Shown: positions 16,950-26,750, counted from the stretch's first letter. The stretch is DNA of 52,324 nucleotides from MGBC113645 sp036308445 (GCA_036308445.1 JAXJVS010000109.1:1-52324), one strand, 5' to 3'. The notes: a model not told the origin generated them from the sequence alone. Program-made: numbers and translations.

Positions 16950-17013
16950 AAAAAAGTCTGTAGCAGACTTTTTTCTTTGTAAACAAAAAGCACGAAATTC
17001 GTGCTTTTTGTTT
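16950..17013. terminator. Double terminator between msmK and glgB
   Basis: A first hairpin, AAAAAAGTCTG/CAGACTTTTTT (16950-16974), follows msmK. A second, longer one with arms around GCACGAA/TTCGTGC and flanking A/T runs (16981-17013) is symmetrical and can end transcription from both sides. From 17014 to 17143 I see only a weak AATATGAATT/AATTCATATT pair and no gene. Confidence 0.8.
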
Positions 17014-17143
17014 GTCTACTATATTTAAAATTTCTTTTAGATGAAATGAACTATGAACTTTAAAAGGAGGTAAGACGACTTTTTGTTCAATATGAATTAA
17101 TTATAGAGTTAAGGAGAATCTAAAAGAACATTTTAAATTCATA

Positions 17144-19015
17144 TTATTTCTGTAATTCAAAGATCATTGCACTAAATGGGGCAATATTAACTTCTATTAC
17201 ATTTTCTTTATTTAATACTTTCATTTCTTTTGAATTGATTTCATCAGTATTTAAATGATTGCTGCCACAATAATAATAAGAATCAGTATTCATAATTTCT
17301 TTATAAGTTCCTGAAGTAGGCACTGGAATTTGATATCCATAATGACTATTACCTATGAAATTCATAACACATACATAAACATTCTCTTCTTTATCCTTTC
17401 TTGCATAAGCAAAGACACTTTGAGAATTATCATCTACGACTAACCATTCAAAACCTTCTTGATTATAGTCTAACTCATAAAATGCTGGATGATCTTTAAT
17501 AATATGATTCAATTCATTATAAAATTTAAAGAAACCTTCATGTTGTGGATAATCTAATAGGTTCCATCCTAATGAAGTCTTTTCATCCCATTCTTTATAT
17601 TCTGCTAATTCATTACCCATGAAATTCAACTTTTTACCAGGATGAGTCATCATATATAAATGTAAAGCTTTATATTGAGCAAACTTCTGATCATTATTTC
17701 CCCACATCTTATCTAAGATTGTTCCTTTGCCATGAACAACTTCATCATGAGAGAAAGGTAAAATAAATCTTTCACTATAATAATACATCATAGAGAAAGT
17801 TAATTTATGATGTGTACTTAAGTTAGAACGATAAACTGGATCTTCTTTAAAATATTTTAAAGTATCATTCATCCATCCTAAATCCCATTTATAATCAAAT
17901 CCTAATCCACCATCTTCAGGAGCATGAGTGACTTTAGGATAATCACTAGAATCTTCTGCTATTAACATAACATCTGGATGCATTTTTGACATATGAGAAT
18001 TCATACGTTTCATGAATTCAATTGCTCCATCATTTTGTCCTCTATTCTTATTTCCACCCCAGAAAATAAGATTGCTGACAGCATCAAAACGAATTCCATC
18101 TATATGATAATATTCTACCCAGAAATTCACTGAAGACATTAAAAAACTTCTTACTTCTTCTCTACCAAAATCAAAATAACAACTATCCCATTCAGTATAT
18201 CTTGTATTAACATCAGGATATTCATATACACAGCCACCATCAAATTGATATAAACCATGAGCATCTTTTACAAAGTGTGCAGGTACAAAATCCATAATGA
18301 CACCTATTTTATTTTTATGACATTCATTAATAAATTTCATTAATTGTTTAGGATTTCCATATCTACTTGTTGCACTAAAGAAACCATTTACCTGATAACC
18401 CCAAGAACCATCAAAAGGATATTCAGTTAAAGGCATTAATTCAATATGAGAATATCCATTCTCTTTAACATAAGGAATGATTTTATCTATCATTTCATCA
18501 TAACTATAATATTGTACATCTTGACCATCACTACTATCTTTCTTGATTTGCCATGATCCTAAATGAGCTTCATAAATATTTAATAACTTATCAAAATTCT
18601 TTGTTCTTTTATTTAACCATCTTTTATCTGCCCATTTAAATCCTTCTATATTAAAGATTTTAGACGCAGTAGAAGGTCTATATTCACTAAAGAAAGCATA
18701 AGGATCTGCCTTATCAATCCAGTAACCAAACTGTGTTTCAATATGATACTTATAAGAATCATATTCTTTTAAATCAGGAACAAATAAAGTATAAATACCA
18801 CCATCAGTATATTTTTCCATATAATGATTTTGTCCATTCCAATCATTAAAACTTCCAATAACCTGAACACTCTTTGCATGAGGTGCATAAACAGTAAAAC
18901 GAACACCCTTTTTACCATTTTCCTTGACACAATGAGCACCAAAAACTTTATACATTTCTAAGCAGTTTCCTTGATGAAAACAATAGATCAAAAAATCATC
19001 TAATTGAGTAATCAT
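17144..19015 (-). CDS. glgB: 1,4-alpha-glucan branching enzyme GlgB
   Basis: The 623-residue protein has an N-terminal CBM48 domain (VQVIGSFNDWN near 50-60), a GH13 barrel with the nucleophile Asp311 in GIRFDAV, the acid-base Glu354 in LIAEDSS and Asp424 in FSHDEVVHGKG, and a C-terminal beta domain. It moves alpha-1,4 chains to alpha-1,6 branch points. Length is at the short end for GlgB but the segments HFVKDAHGLYQFDG and NFMGNELAEY are characteristic. It is the last gene of the malT operon, 1 bp after glk. No glgC or glgA is present. Confidence 0.92.
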   Translation of the reverse strand: MITQLDDFLIYCFHQGNCLEMYKVFGAHCVKENGKKGVRFTVYAPHAKSVQVIGSFNDWNGQNHYMEKYTDGGIYTLFVPDLKEYDSYKYHIETQFGYWIDKADPYAFFSEYRPSTASKIFNIEGFKWADKRWLNKRTKNFDKLLNIYEAHLGSWQIKKDSSDGQDVQYYSYDEMIDKIIPYVKENGYSHIELMPLTEYPFDGSWGYQVNGFFSATSRYGNPKQLMKFINECHKNKIGVIMDFVPAHFVKDAHGLYQFDGGCVYEYPDVNTRYTEWDSCYFDFGREEVRSFLMSSVNFWVEYYHIDGIRFDAVSNLIFWGGNKNRGQNDGAIEFMKRMNSHMSKMHPDVMLIAEDSSDYPKVTHAPEDGGLGFDYKWDLGWMNDTLKYFKEDPVYRSNLSTHHKLTFSMMYYYSERFILPFSHDEVVHGKGTILDKMWGNNDQKFAQYKALHLYMMTHPGKKLNFMGNELAEYKEWDEKTSLGWNLLDYPQHEGFFKFYNELNHIIKDHPAFYELDYNQEGFEWLVVDDNSQSVFAYARKDKEENVYVCVMNFIGNSHYGYQIPVPTSGTYKEIMNTDSYYYCGSNHLNTDEINSKEMKVLNKENVIEVNIAPFSAMIFELQK

Positions 19016-19016
19016 A

Positions 19017-19922
19017 CTATTGTCCCCTTTCTTTTAAAAATGCAAGACAAGCAGCACCAATTAAACCACTGTCCTCATTTAATGTTGTTCTTACAACTTT
19101 AACATAAGGTTTAACAACACTAAATACTTTCTCTTTTACTCTCGCTTCTACATCTTCAACAAAATGAGGCATCTTAATAGATACACTACCACCTAAAATA
19201 ATAATTTCAGGATCTAGCAAAGCATAGATAGAAGCAATCCCATTAGCAAGGTATTCCTTAGCATCATCAATAATCATTGCAGCATAACTATCTCCTGAAA
19301 CAGCCAAATCATAAACTTCGCCAGCGTGTTTAACCTCTAAACCAGCTGCTTTTGCACGTTTTTCTATAGCAGTACCACTACATATTGCTTCAATTCCTCC
19401 AGGAATAATAGTGCCATGACTCGGACCATTGCGCCATAATGGCATATTAGCAATTTCATGAGCAAAACCATGGGCTCCCTGATAAATCTTCTTATCAATG
19501 CAGAACCCTGAACCCACACCAGTAGAAACAGTTAAAAATCCAACATAACGATAATCTTTTCCTTGTCCTACACAACTTTCAGCAAGACATGCAAGATTAG
19601 CATCATTTTCTAAATAAGTATTCAAGCCAGTAGTTTCAGTTAATTTTTTAGATATTTCTAAGTTCCACCATTTTTTACTTAAATTAGGTGTTGTTATAAT
19701 TTTTCCATTAATTAAATCTAATGGACCAGGACAAGATAAACCAATACCAACAATTCCTTCAGTATTAAATTCTTTTATTGCTTCATTAATTTTTTTAAAA
19801 GTCTGAATAGGATCATTACTATCAGTAGGAAATTGTTTACGATTAATAATATGATACTCTTCATCAATTAACGCAACTCTTGTATTTGTTCCACCAATAT
19901 CAATACCTAAAGCATATTTCAT
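19017..19922 (-). CDS. glk: ROK-family glucokinase
   Basis: The 301-residue protein has the phosphate loop GIDIGGTNTRVALI near the N-terminus, the catalytic region LENDANLACLAE and the glycine-rich GFLTVSTGVGSGF. It would phosphorylate the glucose released by MalQ and MapP. The HxxGH-type region reads GFAHEIANMPLWRNGPSHGT, and the CxCGxxGCxE zinc motif usual in ROK kinases is absent. Start ATG 19922 is set by AGGAGGG at good distance and avoids a longer overlap with malQ. The gene sits between malQ and glgB in one operon. Confidence 0.85.
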   Translation of the reverse strand: MKYALGIDIGGTNTRVALIDEEYHIINRKQFPTDSNDPIQTFKKINEAIKEFNTEGIVGIGLSCPGPLDLINGKIITTPNLSKKWWNLEISKKLTETTGLNTYLENDANLACLAESCVGQGKDYRYVGFLTVSTGVGSGFCIDKKIYQGAHGFAHEIANMPLWRNGPSHGTIIPGGIEAICSGTAIEKRAKAAGLEVKHAGEVYDLAVSGDSYAAMIIDDAKEYLANGIASIYALLDPEIIILGGSVSIKMPHFVEDVEARVKEKVFSVVKPYVKVVRTTLNEDSGLIGAACLAFLKERGQ

Positions 19923-19932
19923 AACTACCCTC

Positions 19933-21423
19933 CTATTCTTCACCTTGACGATGATTTCTTACTGTTACTTCTTTTATATGTTCAATTAATTCATCACTAA
20001 AATCATTAATTCCCATACGCCATTTCCAGTTACATCCAGTTGTAGAAGGTGTATTCATTCTTGCCTCATTACCTAACTTTAACCAATCCTGCATTGGAAT
20101 AATACACATATTAGATACACAAGACATAATCAATTCAATACAATCATCCAATAACTCTTCATCACTTTCAGGATACTTATTCATATATTCTTTTAATAAT
20201 TGTTTTTCTTCTGGAAGAATAGAATTAAACCATCCCATCATTGTTTCATTATCATGAGTACCAGTATATACCACACTATTAGCAATATAATTATGTGGCT
20301 GATAAACACTAGCCCCACTCGTATCTCTTGAATCAAAACCAAACTGTAATAACTTCATACCAGGATATCCTGTATCAGCTACCATTTGCTTAACTGTATC
20401 AGTTAAATAACCCAAATCTTCTGCAATAACATTCATCTTTCCAAGTTTATCTTCAATTGATTTAAACAATTCATATCCTGGACCTTTTTCCCAATGACCA
20501 TTAACTGCAGTATCATCTCCATAAGGAATAGAATAATATTCATCAAAACCTCTAAAATGATCAATACGAACAACATCATAATATTGCTTACAATAATTCA
20601 TACGAGCACTCCACCAAGCATAACCTGTTTCTCGATGTTTATTCCAATCATATAAAGGATTACCCCATAACTGTCCTGTTGCACTAAAACCATCTGGTGG
20701 GCATCCAGCAACTGCCACTGGTTTCACATCTTCATCTAATTGGAATAATTCTGGATTAGCCCATACATCAGCTGAATCAAACGCAATATAAATAGGAATA
20801 TCACCAATAATTTTTACTCCCTTTGAATTAGCATAAGCTTTTAAATTTTTCCATTGCTGCCAGAATACATATTGCAAGAATTTATGATATAAAACTTCAT
20901 CACTTACTTCTACAGCAACAACATTTAAAGCTTCTTTCATTCTTAAGCGTAATTCTTCACTCCAGTTTTCCCAGCCTTTACCTTCATATTTATTCTTAAT
21001 AGCCATAAATAAAGCATAATCATCTAACCACCAAGAAGAATCTTCACAATATTTAATAAAATCTTCGTCTTCTTCAATATGACTATTTTTATAAGCTTTC
21101 TTCAACAAATCATAACGATGATTATATAAATATGTATAATCAACACTATTAGATTCATCTAATACCGGTAAATCTTCTTCACATAACCATCCTTTATCCA
21201 CCAATGCATCTAAACTAATAAAATAAGGATTACCTGCATAAGTAGAATAAGATTGATATGGTGAATCACCATAACTTGTAATACCTAATGGTAATATCTG
21301 CCAATATGTCTGTTTAGCAGCATTTAACTTATCTACAAAACGATAAGCTTCTTTATCGAAACAACCAATACCATACTTACTAGGTAAAGATGATATCGGA
21401 AGTAATATTCCACTTTCTTTCAT
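19933..21423 (-). CDS. malQ: 4-alpha-glucanotransferase (amylomaltase) MalQ
   Basis: The 496-residue GH77 enzyme carries all three catalytic acids: Asp288 in VVRIDHFRGF, Glu335 in VIAEDLG and Asp391 in YTGTHDNETMMGW. The ILLPISSLPSKYGIG start and SPYQSYSTYAGNPYFI are family signatures. It disproportionates maltose and maltodextrins, releasing glucose and longer chains for GlgP. Its ATG overlaps the mapP stop (TAATG). A paralogue lies at 31.1-32.5 kb. Confidence 0.93.
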   Translation of the reverse strand: MKESGILLPISSLPSKYGIGCFDKEAYRFVDKLNAAKQTYWQILPLGITSYGDSPYQSYSTYAGNPYFISLDALVDKGWLCEEDLPVLDESNSVDYTYLYNHRYDLLKKAYKNSHIEEDEDFIKYCEDSSWWLDDYALFMAIKNKYEGKGWENWSEELRLRMKEALNVVAVEVSDEVLYHKFLQYVFWQQWKNLKAYANSKGVKIIGDIPIYIAFDSADVWANPELFQLDEDVKPVAVAGCPPDGFSATGQLWGNPLYDWNKHRETGYAWWSARMNYCKQYYDVVRIDHFRGFDEYYSIPYGDDTAVNGHWEKGPGYELFKSIEDKLGKMNVIAEDLGYLTDTVKQMVADTGYPGMKLLQFGFDSRDTSGASVYQPHNYIANSVVYTGTHDNETMMGWFNSILPEEKQLLKEYMNKYPESDEELLDDCIELIMSCVSNMCIIPMQDWLKLGNEARMNTPSTTGCNWKWRMGINDFSDELIEHIKEVTVRNHRQGEE

Positions 21424-22250
21424 TATTTTTCCTCCATGATTAACCCATAATGATCAGACACAATACCCCCATTATGTCCATCAAAAATAACTTCATGTTT
21501 TTTAACATCAATCTTCTGATTAACAAAAATATAATCTATACGCATACCACTTTTTTTACCGTCTTTCCAGCCATCAATTTGTCCTTTAGCTGTATATCGA
21601 CCATAAGTCTCACTAGCTAGCTTATAAGTATCAAACCAGTCATTTTTTAATACTTCAGCATAGCTTTGATTTTCTATATCATCAGGAGCATTAAAATCTC
21701 CTGCTAAATAAACTTTTCCTTCTTTTGTTTGAATATGAGAATTTAATCTTCGCCATTGATCAATAAATGGTTCTTCATCATCATCCCACCATCCCATATG
21801 TACTGTATAAAGCCATACTGGCTGATCATCAATTTTTAATTCAACCCCTAAAGCATTACGTTTCTTCCAATAACTAAAATCATTAGTATTTGTAAGTAAA
21901 ATATTTTCAGTAGTAATAATTGGATGTAACGAAAGAATCGCTAATCCTTCATCAAATTTATCATATCCAACCTTTACAGGAATCCATACCCATTGATAAT
22001 CAAGACCTAGTGCTTTGATATCACTAATCAAAGCACTAGCATAATTGTCTTGTTTTAATTCTTTATCTAAGAAGATTTCTCCTTTAAATAAAGCATCTCT
22101 TTTTATAGTTTCTCTTTCAATGGTCTGATTCACTTCTTGTAAAGCAATGATATCAGGTTTATGTTCTACAATAAGTCTTGCAGTTTCTTTTCTTTTTTCT
22201 TCACCATTTTCTTCAGATAGTGAATGCGTATTTAAAGTCAAAATCTTCAT
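21423..22250 (-). CDS. mapP: Maltose 6'-phosphate phosphatase-like (EEP superfamily)
   Basis: The 275-residue protein belongs to the endonuclease/exonuclease/phosphatase fold: Asn7 in LTLNTHS, Glu39 in IIALQEVN, YTVHMGWWDDD, LAGDFNAPD and IVSDHYGL hold the metal and catalytic residues. In Enterococcus a member of this family, MapP, lies beside the maltose PTS gene malT and dephosphorylates intracellular maltose 6'-phosphate. The same neighbourhood is seen here, 12 bp after the PTS gene. Function is inferred from fold plus context; a DNA exonuclease role is less likely. Confidence 0.8.
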   Translation of the reverse strand: MKILTLNTHSLSEENGEEKRKETARLIVEHKPDIIALQEVNQTIERETIKRDALFKGEIFLDKELKQDNYASALISDIKALGLDYQWVWIPVKVGYDKFDEGLAILSLHPIITTENILLTNTNDFSYWKKRNALGVELKIDDQPVWLYTVHMGWWDDDEEPFIDQWRRLNSHIQTKEGKVYLAGDFNAPDDIENQSYAEVLKNDWFDTYKLASETYGRYTAKGQIDGWKDGKKSGMRIDYIFVNQKIDVKKHEVIFDGHNGGIVSDHYGLIMEEK

Positions 22251-22262
22251 TTTCTCTACCTC

Positions 22263-24386
22263 TTACATTAATGCATCATTAATATCAGATTTTAATACAT
22301 CTGCTTTTGGACCATAGATAGCCTGAATACCATTATCTTTCTTCACTAATCCCATAGCCCCTTGTTTTTTCCATTCATCAAGTTCTGCTACCTTAGCTAC
22401 ATCCTTAACAGTTACTCTAAGTCTTGTCATACAAGCATCAACCAATTCAATATTTTCTCTACCACCTAATAATCCAATGATAGCTTCTACTTGAGCACTA
22501 CCTTGAGCTCCACCTGTTGAAGAATCTTCGTCACCCATACCTTCATAGTTACCTAAACGACCTGGAGTCGCAAATTTGAATTTACCAATCATAAAGTAAG
22601 CTACAAAATATCCAACAACTGCAAAGACAACACAACAAATAATAAAGTTAATAATATCGCCACCAAGTCCTGCTTCTAAAGACATAGGAACACGTGTTAA
22701 GAATTCTACATTTCCAAATGAATGTAATCTTAAATTAATCACACCAGCCATTGCAAATGCAGCACCTTGTAAAATTGCATATACAATATATAATGGTAAT
22801 GCTGCAAACATAAACATAAATTCTAATGGTTCAGTAACACCAGTTAAGAATACTGCTGCAACAGTTGAAATAAACATTGATTTATAATTCGCTTTTTTAT
22901 CAGAATCTACTCTACGATACATTGCAAAGGCAATACCAGTTAACATACCAGTAGCTCCAATCATCTGTCCTACTTTAAAACGAGCAGGAATAACAGTAGT
23001 TAATAAGTTAGTATAACTAGCCATATCACCAGCATTTTTAAAGTTAATTAAGTCAGTAACCCAAGCTAACCATAAAGGATCTTGTCCAAATACTTGAGTA
23101 CCAGCTTGTACTCCTGTCATAATTTGATAAGTTCCACCAAATGAAGTATAATTCATAGGAATAGTTAACATGTGATGTAAACCAAATGGTAATAATAAAC
23201 GTTCTAACATACCATAAATAAATGGTGCTAAAATAGGAGATGTGTCAGCACTATTAGCAATCCAGATACCAAAATTATTAATACCTGTTTGTACAACTGG
23301 CCAAAGAATACTCATTACAAAAGCAACCACAACTGAGTATACAATAACCATAATCGGTACAAAACGTTTACCATTAAAGAATGCAAGAGCATCAGGTAAT
23401 TTACGGAAGTTATAATATTTATTATAAACTACCCCACCTACGAAACCTGAAATAATACCCACGAATACACCCATATTTAAGGCAGCTTCACCTAAAACTG
23501 TAGTGAAATATCCGTTAACTGCTATTTCTTGTCCAAATAATGTATGAGTTACAGCGCTAGCATCAGCTACCATGTCAGCTGTAACACCAAAAATAGAACC
23601 AGTAATTCTATTAATTAAAATAAACGCAATCATAGCTGCAAATGCCCCACCAGCTCTTTCTTTTGCCCAAGAACCACCAATCGCACATGCAAATAAAATA
23701 TGTAGATTACTAATTACTGCCCAACCAATATTTTCCATTGTTGAACCGATTGTTAATACTAATGAAATATCAGCTCCTGCCATCTGAACTAGTTTTCCTA
23801 AAGAAATCATTAAACCAGCAGCTGGCATAACTGCGATAACTGTCATTAAAACTTTCCCTAATTTTTGCAAGAAATCAAAGTTAATATTAAATTTTTTCTT
23901 TTTCTTAGGTTCTTCTACAACTTCCGCCTTCTTTTGAGCAATAGTCATAACTTTATCTTTAACTTTAACATTTCCATAATTAAAAGATAATTCTTTTCCT
24001 TCAATAGGAGTACAAATCACAACTGGAGTTATTAAGTTGATATTTTTAGCTTTTAAGCCATCATAATCAACCACCATTAGTAAATCTCCCTGTTTTACTT
24101 TATCTCCAGCTTCCACTTTAACATCAAAACCTTCGCCATTTAATTCTACTGTTTCTAAACCAAAATGAACTAAAACTTCAACACCATCTTCAGTTTCTAA
24201 ACCAATAGCATGCTTAGTTGCAGCAACTAGTTTAACAGTACCATTAATTGGGGAACAAACTTTACCATCACTAGGAACAACTGCACATCCATCTCCCATC
24301 ATTTTTCCAGCAAAGACAGGATCAGGCACTTCTTCTAAAGGTATAACTTTTCCATTTAATGGAGAAGTTATCATCATATCTTTCAT
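22263..24386 (-). CDS. malT: Maltose-type PTS permease, EIIA-EIIC-EIIB fusion (MalT-like)
   Basis: The 707-residue protein has domain order A-C-B. EIIA of the glucose class comes first (His74 in VEVLVHFGLETVEL), then a lysine-rich linker (EEPKKKKKF), a ten-helix EIIC of the glucose/N-acetylglucosamine family (LLLPFGLHHMLTIP; GVTEPLEFMF) and EIIB with the phospho-cysteine at about 652 (VDACMTRLRVTV). It takes up and phosphorylates a sugar. The glucose-family EIIC alone does not fix the sugar, but the MapP, MalQ and LacI neighbours point to maltose. A-first order is less common than C-B-A in this family. Confidence 0.85.
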   Translation of the reverse strand: MKDMMITSPLNGKVIPLEEVPDPVFAGKMMGDGCAVVPSDGKVCSPINGTVKLVAATKHAIGLETEDGVEVLVHFGLETVELNGEGFDVKVEAGDKVKQGDLLMVVDYDGLKAKNINLITPVVICTPIEGKELSFNYGNVKVKDKVMTIAQKKAEVVEEPKKKKKFNINFDFLQKLGKVLMTVIAVMPAAGLMISLGKLVQMAGADISLVLTIGSTMENIGWAVISNLHILFACAIGGSWAKERAGGAFAAMIAFILINRITGSIFGVTADMVADASAVTHTLFGQEIAVNGYFTTVLGEAALNMGVFVGIISGFVGGVVYNKYYNFRKLPDALAFFNGKRFVPIMVIVYSVVVAFVMSILWPVVQTGINNFGIWIANSADTSPILAPFIYGMLERLLLPFGLHHMLTIPMNYTSFGGTYQIMTGVQAGTQVFGQDPLWLAWVTDLINFKNAGDMASYTNLLTTVIPARFKVGQMIGATGMLTGIAFAMYRRVDSDKKANYKSMFISTVAAVFLTGVTEPLEFMFMFAALPLYIVYAILQGAAFAMAGVINLRLHSFGNVEFLTRVPMSLEAGLGGDIINFIICCVVFAVVGYFVAYFMIGKFKFATPGRLGNYEGMGDEDSSTGGAQGSAQVEAIIGLLGGRENIELVDACMTRLRVTVKDVAKVAELDEWKKQGAMGLVKKDNGIQAIYGPKADVLKSDINDALM

Positions 24387-24438
24387 CTTCCACTTTCCTC
24401 CATAGTTTTTTGTGTTTAAGGCATGGCCATTGCCTTAC

Positions 24439-24497
24439 ATAAAAGCGCTTTCATCAATTTTCGATATTATTATAATCGTTTATGAAACCCTTTGCAA
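24439..24497 (-). promoter_or_regulatory. malT promoter with a cre-like site
   Basis: On the minus strand TTGCAA (24492-24497) and TATAAT (24469-24474) are 17 bp apart. Downstream, ATAAAAGCGCTTTCA (24439-24453, plus strand) matches the cre consensus except one base, placed as a roadblock for CcpA. The -35 overlaps the arm of the GCAATTA-TAATTGC palindrome. Confidence 0.75.
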
Positions 24498-24555
24498 TTA
24501 TAATTGCGTTAATTATTGCATTATTTGCGCAATGTTTTCGCAACTATTTGCACAA
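24494..24555. promoter_or_regulatory. Operator cluster between malT and its LacI regulator
   Basis: The 60 bp hold a perfect palindrome GCAATTA-TAATTGC (24494-24507), the palindrome TTGCGCAA (24525-24532), a TTTTCGCAA half-site (about 24535-24543) and TTGCACAA (24548-24555). All share the TTGC/GCAA core of MalR-type operators. They lie between the divergent promoters and are the likely binding region of the adjacent LacI protein. Confidence 0.6.
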
Positions 24556-24571
24556 TATTTTCATAAACATT

Positions 24572-24600
24572 TTGACACCTTAAGATCATTTATCTATAAT
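24572..24600 (+). promoter_or_regulatory. Consensus sigma-A promoter of the malR-like gene
   Basis: TTGACA (24572-24577), 17 bp, TATAAT (24595-24600): an exact consensus promoter. Transcription should start near 24607, at the ribosome binding site itself, giving a very short leader. Confidence 0.85.
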
Positions 24601-24619
24601 ATTGACAGGAGGTTTGATT

Positions 24620-25621
24620 ATGGCTGTTACTATTAAAGATATTGCAAAAGCTGCTGGTGTTAGTCCATCAACAGTTTCTAGAACTATAAATGATCATTAT
24701 TCCATAAGTGAAGAAACCAAAGAAAAAGTTCGCCAGGTTATGGATGAACTTGGCTATAATATCGGTCATTCAACAGAAAAAATAAAGACTGTAGGAGTTG
24801 TTTTTCCAAAATCATATACTGATGCATATGAAAATCCATTCTATCTTGAAGCAATTAGAGGTATAGGTGTTATATGTAATCAGCGTCATTACATCATGAC
24901 AATTATTACTGGCGATGACGACAAGGAATTACGTACTTCTATTAGAAATACTAATGCTGATGGATATATATTCTTATATTCTGATTTAGACGATAAATTA
25001 ATTAATTACATGTATGAAGAACAACTATTATTTGTTTTATTAGGGAAAGCTACCACAATGGTTAACGAAACCCTTTGCGTAGATACAGATAACGTACATG
25101 CTGCTTATGAAGCAGTTAACTATCTTGTTTCTATGGGACATAAAAAAATCGGTTATATAGGAACTGACTCTAAAAGAGTATTCTCTTTAGATCGAAAAAT
25201 GGGATATATGCAGGCAATGAACGAACATGAATTAGAAATCAAAGATTCATATATACAGACTCTATCAAGCAAAACAACATATACTCATAGAAATATTGTT
25301 AAGTTATTAAGACAGGAAGATCATCCTACAGCTTACGTTGTTTGTGATGACATACATGCTGTTATGCTAGAAAGATTAGTTAGAGAGGCAGGACTTAGTG
25401 TTCCTAAAGATATTTCTATTATTAGTTTTAATAATACTTTATTCGCAAGACTTATGAATCCCCCATTAACTTCTTTTGATATTAACTCTAAACAATTAGG
25501 AATAGAAGCAGCTAGTCAATTAATAAAACATATTGAAAATCCTGAACTATTTGCAACTAGAATCATCGTTCCATATGTTTTAATAAAAAGAGATAGTGTC
25601 TTAAATCTCAATGAACAATAA
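24620..25621 (+). CDS. malR: LacI-family regulator, MalR-like
   Basis: The 333-residue protein has an N-terminal LacI helix-turn-helix (VTIKDIAKAAGVSPSTVSRT, 3-22), the hinge region and a periplasmic-binding-type effector domain (MGHKKIGYIGTDS; FARLMNPPLTSFDI). ATG 24620 has AGGAGG 7 bp upstream. It is divergent from the malT operon, with MalR-like operator halves between them, so control of maltose genes is likely. Effector assignment (maltose or a derivative) is inference. Confidence 0.85.
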   Translation: MAVTIKDIAKAAGVSPSTVSRTINDHYSISEETKEKVRQVMDELGYNIGHSTEKIKTVGVVFPKSYTDAYENPFYLEAIRGIGVICNQRHYIMTIITGDDDKELRTSIRNTNADGYIFLYSDLDDKLINYMYEEQLLFVLLGKATTMVNETLCVDTDNVHAAYEAVNYLVSMGHKKIGYIGTDSKRVFSLDRKMGYMQAMNEHELEIKDSYIQTLSSKTTYTHRNIVKLLRQEDHPTAYVVCDDIHAVMLERLVREAGLSVPKDISIISFNNTLFARLMNPPLTSFDINSKQLGIEAASQLIKHIENPELFATRIIVPYVLIKRDSVLNLNEQ

Positions 25622-25658
25622 TCATTATTTTCATTTCTTGAAAATAATGATTTTTTTT
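25621..25658 (+). terminator. Terminator of the LacI gene
   Basis: ATCATTATTTTC pairs with GAAAATAATGAT around a 7-nt loop and is followed by eight T. Confidence 0.9.
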
Positions 25659-25744
25659 GTAAATAAAAAAAGAAAAAAGCCTAAAAAAGAGAATATATAA
25701 GTATAGAGATATTTACGAGGAGGAAAAACATAGAAATATTAGAT

Positions 25745-26633
25745 ATGGCACTTTTGATGATCAACAAATTGAAGAAAGAGTATCTCAATATGCTTCATGA
25801 TGCTTTTTTCACTATCTTATAACCAATCATGATGAACTTAGAATTATGCTTTGTCAGAGGATTGCTCCTGAAGCCAGGCTTGTTTCTACCCAGGTTGTCA
25901 GAAATGAATTCTATGGTGACTTTAATGATAACAAGAGAGTCGTTCTTGATGTCGTTGCAGTAGATGAAGAAAGGAGAATATACAATATTGAGCTTCAGTG
26001 CTATGGAATAGACAATGGTGAACTAGCGAGATTTCAGACTTATGGCTTTAGAATTGTTTCATTACAGGCAAAAAAAGGAAGACCTTATGATGAGTAAGAT
26101 AGATGATTATTAATGCTTCAAAGCCGATTGATGGCTTGAATCAATACATACATCATTTTAAATTAACAGATGAGAACAATAAAGAATTGCCTAACGCTTT
26201 GTATGAGATGAATCTTGTACAATTAGTCTATCTAAAGATAGAAGAGGATGATTTTGATCAGCTTATGTATCTATTTCAAAACAACAGAATGTGAGATAAA
26301 ATAAAGGCAGATAAAAAAATCGAGGAGGCTATTATCATACATGACAGGTATATGAAATCAGATGAAAAATTTGCAGCAATCCAAAGAGAAAAAGATAGAC
26401 TAGCCTTAGAAACATATAAAAAAAGCCAGAACAGAAGGCAGAGCTGAAGGCAAAGCATAAACAAAAACAAATCTTTAAATATTTTATTAAACCTATTAAC
26501 TAAGAAACAAATCAATCTATCTAACGATATTATAAACCTAATCAAAAATAGTTCTGTTGACACAGTCAACCAATTCATTATTTCAATCTTTGATATCGAA
26601 AGTGAAGAAGCTTTAAAAAAGTATTTTAAGTAG
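25745..26633 (+). pseudogene. Rpn-family recombination-promoting nuclease/transposase, decayed
   Basis: Pieces of one PD-(D/E)XK nuclease-transposase protein appear in successive frames: KLKKEYLNMLHDAFFTIL, then NHDELRIMLCQRIAPEARLV with the active-site region VVLDVVAVDEERRIYNIELQ, then MIINASKPIDGLNQYIHHFK, and a C-terminal SVDTVNQFIISIFDIESEE. At least one frameshift (about 25810) and in-frame stops (26095-26097, 26292-26294, and another near 26445) break it. AGGAGG near 25718 marks the old start. It is a dead copy of a gene that is often multi-copy in gut Firmicutes. Confidence 0.8.
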
Positions 26634-26750
26634 ACTTTGTTAAGAAAAGTGTGTAATTTTTTTGAAAGTTTATCATTTTATTAGAATTTATATGTACTAT
26701 AATTACTGAATATAGATTATGTAATAATAAAAATTAATATAAGCACAATT

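Noticed and set aside
17041..17143. AAAGGAGG followed by a possible small peptide upstream of glgB's end
   Set aside because: Candidate starts after the site run into stops within a few codons.
22263..24386. Assignment of the PTS permease as glucose or N-acetylglucosamine transporter
   Set aside because: The EIIC family allows it, but the mapP-malQ-glk-glgB operon and the MalR-like regulator favour maltose.
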